In this document: in pieces, positions 1-7,468 of the stretch
Numbering within the stretch: position 1 is the first letter of the stretch
How the letters are laid out: each line of letters opens with the position of its first letter
Origin: Methylococcales bacterium
GTDB lineage: Bacteria; Pseudomonadota; Gammaproteobacteria; Methylococcales; UBA1147
DNA: 12,454 bases
Assembly: GCA_024958995.1 (NCBI GenBank)
Contig: JANXGZ010000027.1
Coordinates: 1-12,454 of the forward strand
Reading direction: 5' to 3'
The notes under the pieces: model-generated
Database searches by the model: none
What the model was told of the DNA's origin: nothing
The model's input: the letters and a program-made list of their open reading frames with translations, nothing else
Translations under genes and position numbers: made by a program

Positions 1-458
1 GATTCTTCGGCAAGAAACTCTCCGTCCATGACCGGGATTCGCCAGTACCGCTTACCCCCGATCTGTTTGGACATCTGGTAGCCGTCGCCGAAATAACGCA
101 GGTTCTTTCCCAGCGGCAGGGCCACACCGCCGTCAATACCAGCATAAACGGCCGAAGTAGGCGATGTTAATACGCACTGCCCCACCCTGTTTTCAAGCTG
201 CTTCGCCAAAGCCTTTCTGCCGGTCGCAAAAATCATTACCGAAACCCCGGGACGTCCATCGGGTGTTTCAAAGGGTGTCAGTGTCCGCTCAATCCCGGCT
301 TCGCAACCGCAGCCAATCACCGAGGTTGCCATACCGGTCATAGCCTGCGCAGAAATCATCGCCCACTTGGAATTGTGAGCGGTAATAATAATCCGTGTTG
401 CTTTCATCGAGAAAGCCTCGGCAAATGTCTCGTCGATCGTTACCCCGTTGATAATCAC
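1..458 (-). CDS. fhcD: Formylmethanofuran:H4MPT formyltransferase, FhcD (partial, N-terminal 152 residues)
   Basis: Transfers the formyl group between formyl-H4MPT and methanofuran in the cytoplasm, as the D subunit of the bacterial Fhc complex. I translated the minus strand by hand from a GTG at 458-456. It reads about 152 residues and runs off the left edge, so roughly half of a ~300-residue protein is present. Family hallmarks seen are TFAEAF near residue 12, the stretch ATSVIGCGCEAGIE around residues 44-57, ETPDGRPGVSV, and LRYFGDGYQ followed by WRIPVM. By hand count about 57% of residues match the second, complete formyltransferase at 7469-8371. The GTG start overlaps the fhcA stop as GTGA, and a GGAGG lies 6 bases upstream (469-465), which fixes the start and suggests translational coupling. 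fhcC would be expected next, outside the window. The truncation is only the window edge. Confidence 0.93.
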   Translation of the reverse strand, partial: MIINGVTIDETFAEAFSMKATRIIITAHNSKWAMISAQAMTGMATSVIGCGCEAGIERTLTPFETPDGRPGVSVMIFATGRKALAKQLENRVGQCVLTSPTSAVYAGIDGGVALPLGKNLRYFGDGYQMSKQIGGKRYWRIPVMDGEFLAEE

Positions 459-2122
459 GCGGCCCCTCCAAACTGCAAGGGATGTTCCGTAAGGCTACCC
501 CGACCATTCTCGGTAATCTCGTCATTGTAAATTTTGAAATTGCCTAGTTTCATCGTCAGGTAACGATCGAAATAGGGCTTGAGCAACTTCTCGATACCAT
601 TGTCGAATTCGGGGCGCACAACGTGCGTGGTTCCCCAGGTAACCTTCACGATCTCACCATCACGAACAACCAGCTCACCATCCTTAAAAACAAAGTCAGG
701 TTTCTCAAACATTGCCTGCTTGTCTTCCTGCGAGGTATAAACGGTAATATCCGCTGCAGCGCCTGCTCCCAGATGCCCACGGTCCTGCAGCCCGAGGATT
801 CTGGCTGCCCCGGCACGGGTCATCACCGCAATTTCATAGAGAGAATATTCGCGGTCGATCGAACCCAGGGTTGTCATTGCTGCGGCACTCGGGTTGATTG
901 TATGCAACATATCCTGACGGAAGCTCTTGTCCATCAAAAGGCGGATCAGATGCGGGTACGTCGTAAAAGGCGCTCCGTTCGGATGGTCTGTGGTTAAAAA
1001 GACTCTCCAAGGGTCGTCGACCAGCAGAAAAGTTTCCAGGCCGATGGCCCATTGCAGGGCATTGACGAAATTCTGGTCCTTGTACTTGAATGGCACAACA
1101 CCACAGCCCTCGTCACATTCGATATCCATACACACCCATTTCTTTGGGTTCGCATGATGGTTATTGGCAAACTGGCGCATGTTGTCCCCGGACGCCGTCA
1201 CCGTCTGCCCGAACATGACCTGGCCTACATCGATCGAAATGTTCTTGTTTGCATTGACAAGCTCGGCAATTTCCGCAGCTCCCGAAGAAAACTTGAAATC
1301 ACCTTCTTTTCCGTAGGAGTGAAACTGGACATGGGTCAAGTGTGCCGGCAAACCTTCAAATCCTCGGATGGTGTCTAGGGTCGTATCCTTGTTTCCGGGA
1401 ACCCCGAGATTGCACCCATGAACATGCAGTGGATGCGTCACTCCAAGTTCCTTGACTGCGGTGGCCAGACAGAGCAGTATTTCCCTTGGAGAAACACCGT
1501 AGTGGGGACCGTTCTCGTCCAGGTCAAGTTTTCGCTGATTGAACTTGAAGGCATTAACTCCTCCTGGGTTCACAACCTTGACTCCAATGGCCTGCGCCGC
1601 ATTCATCGTCCAGGCAACATAATCGTTAATGACTTTCTGATCTTTCTTTTCCGCCATCAACCGGAGAAGGAAGTCATCGTTGCCCAACATAACGTAGCCG
1701 CCCTTGTCCATTATGGGAATATCACCCATCTCCATGTGCGCCTGCCGGGCATTGACCGGTAGCAACGCGGGCTCAAACCCGGCTGTATAGCCCATTTCTG
1801 TGTAGCGGTAACCCGTTGTCAGGGTGCTGGGTGCAGCATGGCCGCACCCCGAGCGGGTAAGCTCAGTCCGGTACACCGGATCAGCTCGATGGTCTTCAGG
1901 CATCAGAGTCCGTGCAATATTGACCTTGCCACCACCAATATGGGTATGCAAATCGATAGCGCCCGCCATGACCACCTTGCCGCTCAGGTCATACTCAGCA
2001 TTGATTTTTAAATCTGATGGTTTTTCTACGACTCGGCCATCCTGGACAAAGATATCGCGGATTTCGCCGTTTACCCCGTGCTTCGGGTCATAAACGGTCC
2101 CGCCAGTTAGTTTAATTAGCAT
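455..2122 (-). CDS. fhcA: Formyltransferase/hydrolase complex subunit A (zinc amidohydrolase), Fhc-type
   Basis: Hydrolyses formyl-methanofuran to formate plus methanofuran. It is homologous to subunit A of archaeal formylmethanofuran dehydrogenase. The 555 residues are a normal length for the family. Candidate binuclear-zinc residues of the amidohydrolase fold are all present: His59 and His61 (DLHTH), Lys182 (GVKVVNPGG, the lysine expected to be carboxylated), His233 and His235 (HVHGCN), His264 (THVQF) and Asp379 (TTDHPNG). The C-terminal part carries the family signatures DREYSLYEIAVMTRAGAARILGL (shown in part: DREYSLYE, RAGAAR) and the GHLGAGAAADI turn. The start at 2122 lies 5 bases after the fhcB stop and has only a distant GGGA as ribosome site, so coupling to fhcB is likely. 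Its stop overlaps the fhcD start by 4 bases. A second, divergent A subunit lies at 8478-10121. The product call is firm. The Fhc rather than Fwd label rests mainly on its FhcB partner. Confidence 0.95.
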   Translation of the reverse strand: MLIKLTGGTVYDPKHGVNGEIRDIFVQDGRVVEKPSDLKINAEYDLSGKVVMAGAIDLHTHIGGGKVNIARTLMPEDHRADPVYRTELTRSGCGHAAPSTLTTGYRYTEMGYTAGFEPALLPVNARQAHMEMGDIPIMDKGGYVMLGNDDFLLRLMAEKKDQKVINDYVAWTMNAAQAIGVKVVNPGGVNAFKFNQRKLDLDENGPHYGVSPREILLCLATAVKELGVTHPLHVHGCNLGVPGNKDTTLDTIRGFEGLPAHLTHVQFHSYGKEGDFKFSSGAAEIAELVNANKNISIDVGQVMFGQTVTASGDNMRQFANNHHANPKKWVCMDIECDEGCGVVPFKYKDQNFVNALQWAIGLETFLLVDDPWRVFLTTDHPNGAPFTTYPHLIRLLMDKSFRQDMLHTINPSAAAMTTLGSIDREYSLYEIAVMTRAGAARILGLQDRGHLGAGAAADITVYTSQEDKQAMFEKPDFVFKDGELVVRDGEIVKVTWGTTHVVRPEFDNGIEKLLKPYFDRYLTMKLGNFKIYNDEITENGRGSLTEHPLQFGGAA

Positions 2123-2127
2123 AACGA

Positions 2128-3411
2128 TCAGGTTTCCCGCAAAGATTGTTCAATGGCAGCCAGAATGTCTGAGGTGGCAGGAAGCGACGATTCCCGCAGC
2201 TTGGGCAGACGCAACGCCACGACGTTGTCTGTCCGGTAGGCATGACCACTGTGATCAATACCCGGAGTACCGATGGGAATGAAAACGTCGGGTTCTTTCT
2301 CGAATTTCATCCCGGAGCGGCCCAGTACAATCCTCGGAAGTTTGGTCGTCGGCGGAGTCGCTTCCGCATCGAAAGCGGAAATCCACAACAACAAATCTCC
2401 GGAACCATCGGCCAGCCGGCTATCTATCGAGTTCAGATAAGGATCGTAATCGGGGAAACCCGCGGAAAAATTAATCCTCGACGGGAAGCCGGTCTGCCAT
2501 CCCGCGACTTGGTAGGACGTCTGATCTCCATTCTTACCACCGAGGGGAAGCCCTGAACACCGCGTGGTGACATTCAGTTCCTTAATCATTTTAGAAATCG
2601 TCTCGACCGTCAGATCAGCATTGGGAAATTCCATCGCACCGGCCGCCCAGGTAACAACGCCGTAACGAGCTTTTTTCAGCTGAACGGCAAGCCGCTGAAG
2701 TTCACCAACCGATATTCCCCCAACTCCCGTAATGTCCAGACTGTTTCCCTTAACCAGTGCCCGCAGGACTGCAAGAACTCCGGGCAGATCTGAATCCGGA
2801 CAGGCCAGTACTTTCGCCGCCTTGCCGGAAGGCGACTTCGACGCTGAACCCGACGGTCCCTTGCCTAGGTAGACAACCGTACGATGTCCAGGATCGTCGA
2901 GAAACATCGTGTCTTCGGTCCAGAGATAACGTTCGAAGAATCTCGGAAAAAGGGCCTCGATGTCACAGCCGACAACCAACAGCAAATCGCAACGGTTCTT
3001 GACTTCGGCGAGAGTGGTGTTGATCCAGCCCGTATCATGGACAACCCGAAAGTTCCGCAATGCCTTTTCAAAATTCATGTTGTCAACAACCGCGCCTGTC
3101 CTGTCGGCAAGAGCCAGAGTCTCTCTCATGCCATTGACATCTGTCGCCAGCCCACCAAAAAGAGGCAACTGTGCGGCCCGGAGCAACTCCGCTGCGCGAT
3201 CAATCGCTGCTTTCAGGCTCACCTTCTTGCCTTCAACCCGGGGCCTGATATCACCCATTGGCTGCTCAAATGCTGGCGTGTTTACGCGGCATCCATTCTT
3301 GATCACCTTGACCGTCTTGCCGACCACCTTAATCGCCAGATCATCGGTACCAACACCGCAAAACGGACTGGGCACCTCTTCAAATACCCCATCGTCACTA
3401 ATTTCAGTCAT
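2128..3411 (-). CDS. fhcB: Formyltransferase/hydrolase complex subunit B, redox-inactive FwdB homologue
   Basis: Subunit B of the Fhc complex, related to the molybdopterin subunit FwdB of formylmethanofuran dehydrogenase but apparently without its cofactors. It has 427 residues. Aligned by eye to the intact FwdB at 10188-11522, the N-terminal Cys motif is reduced to SPFCGVGTDD: Ser15, Cys18 and Thr22 stand where Cys19, Cys22 and Cys26 are in FwdB; Cys41 (NGC) matches Cys47. A gap-free stretch from VVDN to LAEVKNR puts Lys116 where FwdB has its metal-binding Cys126, and the CHGP motif is gone. A Fe-S cluster and Mo/W binding are therefore unlikely; the subunit is probably structural, as is thought for FhcB of methylotrophs. 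It is the first gene of the fhcB-fhcA-fhcD operon. ATG 3411 is the only reasonable start, since the Cys motif begins only ~15 residues in; no clear ribosome site was seen. Confidence 0.9.
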   Translation of the reverse strand: MTEISDDGVFEEVPSPFCGVGTDDLAIKVVGKTVKVIKNGCRVNTPAFEQPMGDIRPRVEGKKVSLKAAIDRAAELLRAAQLPLFGGLATDVNGMRETLALADRTGAVVDNMNFEKALRNFRVVHDTGWINTTLAEVKNRCDLLLVVGCDIEALFPRFFERYLWTEDTMFLDDPGHRTVVYLGKGPSGSASKSPSGKAAKVLACPDSDLPGVLAVLRALVKGNSLDITGVGGISVGELQRLAVQLKKARYGVVTWAAGAMEFPNADLTVETISKMIKELNVTTRCSGLPLGGKNGDQTSYQVAGWQTGFPSRINFSAGFPDYDPYLNSIDSRLADGSGDLLLWISAFDAEATPPTTKLPRIVLGRSGMKFEKEPDVFIPIGTPGIDHSGHAYRTDNVVALRLPKLRESSLPATSDILAAIEQSLRET

Positions 3412-3498
3412 ATCGATTTAAAGTGTGTTCCTTGTTGTGAATCGAAACGAGATAGATACTGCAGACAAACCTAACGGCAGCCCTGAATAAAACCGTTC

Positions 3499-3528
3499 AT
3501 TCTAGCTTTCTTCGTACCCCTATGGCAA
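3499..3528 (-). promoter_or_regulatory. Candidate sigma70-like promoter of the fhcBAD operon
   Basis: Read on the minus strand, TTGCCA (3528-3523) and TAGAAT (3504-3499) are separated by 18 bases, each one mismatch from the consensus -35 and -10 hexamers. Transcription would begin near 3492, leaving a leader of about 80 bases before the fhcB ATG. It sits in the 298-base divergent gap between fhcB and the plus-strand operon. The match is by eye and unsupported by any other signal. Confidence 0.4.
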
Positions 3529-3625
3529 ACAAGGAGAAACCAGAACGGATCAACCTCTGGATCCTCAGGGCCATCGATCGCTGCAAACCAAGATGTCGCA
3601 GCGAATAGGATTAAAACACCCGTAT

Positions 3626-3634
3626 TGCTATAAT
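3626..3634 (+). promoter_or_regulatory. Candidate extended -10 promoter of the cofactor-biosynthesis operon
   Basis: TGCTATAAT is a perfect extended -10 element (TG, one base, TATAAT). No good -35 hexamer is found 16-18 bases upstream, which is usual for extended -10 promoters. The start site would be near 3641, giving a leader of about 70 bases before ATG 3710. It lies back-to-back with the fhc promoter candidate, about 100 bases away, so one regulator could control both. Confidence 0.5.
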
Positions 3635-3648
3635 TCCATCGTTTTCTC

Positions 3649-3706
3649 CAGGGAGTCCTGACCAGGTATGCCTGCGGGGCTCTGAACTGTACTTCCCTGA
3701 GCAGGC
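3649..3706 (+). promoter_or_regulatory. Structured leader with a five-codon mini-ORF
   Basis: The leader before ATG 3710 holds several complementary segments. GCCTGC (3670-3675) can pair with GCAGGC (3701-3706), which contains the only ribosome-site candidate (CAGG, 3702-3705). CAGGGA (3649-3654) can pair with TCCCTG (3694-3699). CAGG (3663-3666) can pair with CCTG (3671-3674) across TATG. A mini-ORF reading MPAGL and then TGA lies at 3668-3685. Translation control of the operon through this leader is inferred; I recognise no known riboswitch. Confidence 0.3.
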
Positions 3707-3709
3707 CTA

Positions 3710-5107
3710 ATGGCTGAACATATTCTGTTTCTTACCGGCAAACTGGCCCGGAAACAGCTGGACCAGATACTGGACCAGATCCACTCCGACAAATTCACCT
3801 ACACGGTCCACACACTTGGCATCAGCGTCGCAGCATTGATGACCGCCGACATGATTCAGCGGCGACTGCCGGATACCTTCGGTGCCGACCGGGTGATTCT
3901 GCCAGGTCGTTGCCTGGGTAACATCGAAAAACTGTCCGCCCAGTTCAATGTCCCGTTCGAACGCGGACCCAAAGAACTGAAGGACCTGCCTGCCTACTTC
4001 GGCAAAACGCATCAGAAAGCGAATCTGGACAAGTACACGCTGCGGATCTTCGCCGAGATTACCGACGCACCACAGCTTGCAATCAACGAAATCGTTGAAA
4101 GAGCCTCGCATTACGCTTCCGAAGGGGCGGACATTATCGACGTCGGTTGTCTTCCGGATACCCCGTTCCCTCACCTGGAAGAAGCGATCCGAACCCTGAA
4201 AGACGAGGGGTTCACAGTCAGCATTGATTCCCTTGACGACGACGATCTTGTCCGAGGGGGCAAGGCCGGGGCCGACTACATGCTCAGTCTGGACGAAAAC
4301 AGCCTGTGGATCGCTGAAGAAGTGGAAACAACACCGATCCTGATCCCGTCAACACATGGGGATCTGGATTCCCTGGATCGGGCTGCTGAATCTCTTTCCC
4401 GAACAGGCAGGGAATTCCTGCTTGACCCGATTCTCGACCCGATCCATTTCGGCTTCGTTGACTCGGTCACTCGCTACAGCGAGGTTCGCAAACGCCATCC
4501 AGACACCGAGATGCTGATGGGGATCGGCAACCTAACAGAATTGACTCACGCCGATACGGTTGGTATGAATGCCCTGCTGATCGGGATGTGTTCCGAACTG
4601 GACATCAATAATATCCTTGCGACCCAGGTCAGCGAGCATGCCTGCAAAGCCATTCGTGAAACAGATCGTGCCAGGCGCATCATGTTTGCCGCCAAACGCG
4701 CGAACACCCTGCCCAAACACATCGACAATGGCCTGATGGCTCTGCATGAATGCTCACCGTTCCCCTACTCGGAACAGGAAATCTCTGACTTGGCGAAAGA
4801 TATCCGCGACCCAAGCTTTCGGATCCAGACTAGCCAGGAAGGGATTCACACCTACAATCGGGACGGTTTGCACTGTGCAAAGGACCCCTTTGATCTGTTC
4901 CCTGGTCTGAAGGTGGAACAAGACGGTGGCCACGCTTTTTACCTGGGCGTACAGCTCAGTCGGGCACAGATTTCCTGGCAATTGGGGAAACGCTTTGTTC
5001 AGGATGAACCGCTGAGCTGGGGTTGTGCTGTCGAGACTGTCGAGGAAAACATGGAAAGCTACAAAGAGGCTGGATCAACCCTCAAAAAAAAACCAAAAAA
5101 TGATTAG
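3710..5107 (+). CDS. Dihydropteroate-synthase-like protein of the H4MPT/methanofuran cluster (DUF6513-type N-terminus)
   Basis: A 465-residue protein of the type regularly found in bacterial H4MPT/methanofuran gene clusters. The N-terminal ~120 residues (AEHILFLTGKLARKQL at the start) match what I know as DUF6513. The middle is a TIM-barrel dihydropteroate-synthase-like domain: GADIIDVG near residue 140, VSIDS near 166, FLLDPILDP near 236 and MGIGNLTELTHAD near 268. The C-terminal ~90 residues (AFYLGVQLSRAQISW region) are a small conserved domain I cannot name. The tail is lysine-rich. Its reaction is not established; joining the pterin to its arylamine side chain in H4MPT, or a methanofuran step, are both possible. 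It opens the plus-strand operon and overlaps the DUF447 gene by 8 bases. The ribosome site is weak (CAGG, 4 bases before ATG). The family call is firm; the substrate is inference. Confidence 0.88.
   Translation: MAEHILFLTGKLARKQLDQILDQIHSDKFTYTVHTLGISVAALMTADMIQRRLPDTFGADRVILPGRCLGNIEKLSAQFNVPFERGPKELKDLPAYFGKTHQKANLDKYTLRIFAEITDAPQLAINEIVERASHYASEGADIIDVGCLPDTPFPHLEEAIRTLKDEGFTVSIDSLDDDDLVRGGKAGADYMLSLDENSLWIAEEVETTPILIPSTHGDLDSLDRAAESLSRTGREFLLDPILDPIHFGFVDSVTRYSEVRKRHPDTEMLMGIGNLTELTHADTVGMNALLIGMCSELDINNILATQVSEHACKAIRETDRARRIMFAAKRANTLPKHIDNGLMALHECSPFPYSEQEISDLAKDIRDPSFRIQTSQEGIHTYNRDGLHCAKDPFDLFPGLKVEQDGGHAFYLGVQLSRAQISWQLGKRFVQDEPLSWGCAVETVEENMESYKEAGSTLKKKPKND
5084..5100 (+). repeat. 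A9-CC-A6 homopolymer tract at the gene junction
   Basis: Nine A residues (5084-5092), CC, then six A residues (5095-5100), the last one being the first base of the DUF447 ATG. The tract encodes lysines at the end of the upstream protein. Both the upstream frame and the DUF447 frame are open across it, so loss of one A (or gain of two) would fuse the two genes. It may be a slippage site, or a place where a sequencing indel has split one gene in two. Confidence 0.5.
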
Positions 5108-5678
5108 AGAAATCATCCTGACCTCCCGGAACAATGCGGGAGAAACACACATCGCACCGATGGGCGTGCATGACCACGGCCAGCAGTTTCTGGTGATGCC
5201 CTTTAAGCCCTCTACAACACTAGAGAATATCCTGGACTCCAGGTGCGCCGTCATCAACTACACGGATGATGTGCGCATCTTTGCCGGTTGTCTAATTGGC
5301 CGCAGGGACTGGGCGCTCTGTGAAACAGAACGGATCAATGGACAACGACTGGTAGCCGCTTTGGCACACACTGAACTGAAACTAGTCAAGGTCGAAGACG
5401 ATGATCAGCGGCCGCGACTTTTCTGCGAAGTTGTCCACGAATCCAATCATAAATCGTTCAGAGGATTTAACAGAGCTCAGTTTTCGGTCATTGAAGCAGC
5501 GATTCTTGTTAGCCGCCTAGACATGTTGCCTTTGAGAAAGGTCGAAACAGAACTTGAATATCTGCGGATCGGTCTCGAAAAAACAGCGGGGGACACAGAA
5601 TTCGAAGCCTGGGAATGGCTTATACAGCGTGTTGACGAATTCAGGGAAAACAACCCTGAAAGGATCGGCATTTCATGA
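5100..5678 (+). CDS. DUF447 family protein (flavin-reductase-like split barrel)
   Basis: A 192-residue protein matching DUF447, a family tied to methanofuran/H4MPT gene clusters in bacteria and archaea and predicted to adopt an FMN-binding split-barrel fold. It begins MIREIILTSRNNAGETHIAPMG, the typical family opening (an NxxGxxxxAPMG pattern), followed by NYTDDVRIFAG and, later, ESNHKSFRGFNRAQFSVIEAAILVSR (features: HKSFRGFNR and EAAIL). No catalytic residues are known to me. I place the start at 5100 rather than further upstream, because the extra upstream residues are unlike the family and 5100 begins exactly at the conserved motif. No Shine-Dalgarno precedes it, so translation probably depends on ribosomes ending the upstream gene (the overlap reads ATGATTAG). 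Its stop overlaps the mfnB start as ATGA. A cofactor-synthesis role is inferred from its neighbours. Confidence 0.87.
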   Translation: MIREIILTSRNNAGETHIAPMGVHDHGQQFLVMPFKPSTTLENILDSRCAVINYTDDVRIFAGCLIGRRDWALCETERINGQRLVAALAHTELKLVKVEDDDQRPRLFCEVVHESNHKSFRGFNRAQFSVIEAAILVSRLDMLPLRKVETELEYLRIGLEKTAGDTEFEAWEWLIQRVDEFRENNPERIGIS

Positions 5679-6349
5679 CCGGAATGCTCGCCAGCGTCAA
5701 CTGCCTCAAGGAAGCCCAGCAAGTTCAGGAAGCCGGTGCAGACATTATTGACCTCAAGGCGCCGGCGGCCGGCGCTCTGGGAGCCCTGGAAATCAATGAG
5801 ATCCGTGAAATTGTCAATCGACTGGATGCGGATACTGTGATCAGCGCAACCGTGGGTGACCTGCCCATGCAACCGGATATCATCCAGGATGCCGTTAGCG
5901 AAACCTGGAACACCGGTGTCAATTATGTCAAGATCGGGCTGTTTCCTGGAGGTGACTGGAAAGCTTCGATCGCCAGCCTGAAACCCCAATCTTCGGCCGG
6001 TGCGCGTCTGATCGCGGTATTTTTTGGCGACCGCGATCCGGATACCCAATGGTTTCCGGAATTGGCGTCAGCAGGGTTTTCCGGGGTCATGCTAGATACC
6101 CTGGACAAACGATCCGGATCCTTGAGACAGTTTTACAGCCAGAACAAACTCGGTCACTTCATTTCCGAGGCGCGACGATTTGGTTTCCTCTGTGGCCTGG
6201 CCGGTTCACTCCGCAGCGACGATATCGGGTCCCTCCTGGAATTGAGCCCTGATTACTTGGGCTTTCGTGGTGCCTTGTGTCTGCGCCAGAACCGGATCGA
6301 CGAGCTGGACCCCGAGGCATTGCGCACAATTCGGGAAAAAATCCGTTAA
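5675..6349 (+). CDS. mfnB: (5-formylfuran-3-yl)methyl phosphate synthase (DUF556)
   Basis: Makes the furan ring of methanofuran by condensing two molecules of glyceraldehyde 3-phosphate. It has 224 residues, close to the usual length of ~235. Residues matching those reported as essential in Methanocaldococcus MfnB are all visible: Lys28 in DLKAP (Schiff-base lysine, equivalent to K27), Lys86 in YVKIG (K85), and Asp141 and Lys145 in MLDTLDK (D151 and K155). The opening MLASVNCLKEA and the segment FLCGLAGSLR are also typical. ATG 5675 overlaps the DUF447 stop by 4 bases; Met4 (5684) is an alternative that would match the family N-terminus slightly better. It is the last gene of the plus-strand operon and faces fwdC tail to tail. 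It shows that the host makes its own methanofuran-type cofactor, the substrate carrier for both flanking enzyme complexes. Confidence 0.94.
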   Translation: MTGMLASVNCLKEAQQVQEAGADIIDLKAPAAGALGALEINEIREIVNRLDADTVISATVGDLPMQPDIIQDAVSETWNTGVNYVKIGLFPGGDWKASIASLKPQSSAGARLIAVFFGDRDPDTQWFPELASAGFSGVMLDTLDKRSGSLRQFYSQNKLGHFISEARRFGFLCGLAGSLRSDDIGSLLELSPDYLGFRGALCLRQNRIDELDPEALRTIREKIR

Positions 6350-6591
6350 TCTTCAAAACCACTCGGATAAAACGGTTTCTGATCGAGAAAGTAGCGCTGC
6401 AATGGACTGGAAGGATGGAAGGTGACACGGGTTTTCACGCCAAATGCTGTTTTCGCCCCAATTTGACCGGTTTTCACGGCCTGAAAACAGCCATCGGAAG
6501 AACACCGACGAATGGCTTGAAGGGAAAGCTGACTTAACTGATTAGAACAATAAACGCGATCGGTGTGGACAATCTGATTGATCCTCGATCA
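6350..6591. other. Convergent intergenic region with inverted repeats
   Basis: 242 bases between the converging ends of mfnB and fwdC. No gene was recognised here; the open frames that cross it have no ribosome site or known motif. It holds two competing inverted repeats: GCTGTTTTC (6446-6454) with GAAAACAGC (6483-6491), and GTTTTCA (6470-6476) with TGAAAAC (6482-6488). A smaller hairpin, TGATC-CTC-GATCA (6579-6591), sits directly after the fwdC stop on its strand. No T-tract follows any of them on either strand, so a bidirectional terminator is possible but not proven. Confidence 0.35.
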
Positions 6592-7395
6592 TTACGACTG
6601 ATAAAGAAGAACCTCTCCTTTATTCAACGAAATCGCATCACCACACCAACGCTGGTAGCTCCCATTCAGCCAGGCATCGTCAATCTCAAAACCCACGTCC
6701 CGCAGGTAATTCAGGTAAAAGCGCAGGAAGATAGGCTGATAAGTACAGGAATAACTGAAGGACGGGATCATTCGTGCCGGGTTCATCGAAATCACTGAAC
6801 CCCGTTTCATGTTCGAGCCGGTTCGAATCCCCATCTCTCCCAAAACAATAACGGTTCCCGCCACCATATTAAGGCCTGTGAAATCGCCACTGTTGCCGCC
6901 AATGGCCACCAAACCCCGTCTCATCGCGCCACCGGCTTCATTTTTGCAATTACCCCGGACAAAGATCTCGCCGCCCAGCATACCCTGTTCGGCGCCGCGT
7001 ACCCCACTACCCACCATGTGACCCGCATTGCCGTTGATCGTAATCGACCCACCGGTCATATCCTCTCCAACCCAGTCTTGCGCATCGCCGTTGAGAACAA
7101 TCCGGCCGCCACTCATCCCGCAGCCAAGGTGACCACTCACGTTGCCTTCGATGAACATCTCGCCGTCAGCCATGCCTTGGCCAATCAATTTTACGAACGA
7201 CAAATCTCCTTCAAGTTCAAGCCGACCGTTCATCTTTCCGTTCACGCTAAAGAACTCGCCCAGGGCTTCTTTTCGATTTCCATGGTGCACAATAAGCGCG
7301 GATACTTCAGCTTCTGACAATCCAGCTAAAGAAGTCGGGCTGAGTATTTCGGCTTCCAATGGGACTTCGGGTGGAGTGTGTACAGTTAGTTTCAT
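6592..7395 (-). CDS. fwdC: Formylmethanofuran dehydrogenase subunit C (beta-helix)
   Basis: Structural subunit C of the complex, homologous to archaeal FwdC/FmdC, bacterial FhcC and the C-terminal domain of glutamate synthase. It has 267 residues. The central region, about residues 50-200, is a right-handed beta-helix made of repeated GxxxGxIxxxGN-like turns: FIEGNVSGHLGCGM, IVLNGDAQDWVGEDM, ITINGNAGHMVG, IFVRGNCKNEAGGAM and VAIGGNSGDFTG. The C-terminal segment, beginning TYQPIFLRFYL and ending with GDAISLNKGEVLLY, resembles the tail I know from bacterial FhcC proteins, so this subunit may be bacterial in type even though its operon is Fwd-like. It is the last gene of the right-hand operon, 73 bases after ftr, with GAGGA about 9 bases before the ATG. 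An alternative name is fhcC; the choice depends on which B subunit it works with. Confidence 0.9.
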   Translation of the reverse strand: MKLTVHTPPEVPLEAEILSPTSLAGLSEAEVSALIVHHGNRKEALGEFFSVNGKMNGRLELEGDLSFVKLIGQGMADGEMFIEGNVSGHLGCGMSGGRIVLNGDAQDWVGEDMTGGSITINGNAGHMVGSGVRGAEQGMLGGEIFVRGNCKNEAGGAMRRGLVAIGGNSGDFTGLNMVAGTVIVLGEMGIRTGSNMKRGSVISMNPARMIPSFSYSCTYQPIFLRFYLNYLRDVGFEIDDAWLNGSYQRWCGDAISLNKGEVLLYQS

Positions 7396-7468
7396 TATGG
7401 GGGTCCTCAGCCGAACGGCGCTGTAAACATTATTCTTTAAGGGGATTAGGACTGAATTCTTGTCGCTT

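Noticed and set aside
289..525. A 78-codon minus-strand open frame at the fhcA-fhcD junction
   Set aside because: It is a shadow frame; fhcD itself reads from a GTG at 458 in a different frame with clear family motifs.
2884..3474. A 196-codon plus-strand open frame opposite fhcB
   Set aside because: It lies opposite a well-supported fhcB, has no recognisable motif and no ribosome site; it is a shadow frame.
5025..5099. Upstream ATG start for the DUF447 gene at 5025
   Set aside because: The extra 25 residues are unlike the family and overlap the upstream gene deeply; the open frame matters only for the slippage idea.
5477..6049. A 190-codon minus-strand open frame opposite DUF447 and mfnB
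   Set aside because: Composition is shadow-like and the opposite strand carries two conserved genes with intact motifs.
6277..6537. An 86-codon plus-strand open frame reaching into the convergent gap
   Set aside because: It starts inside the mfnB coding region in another frame, with no ribosome site and no motif.
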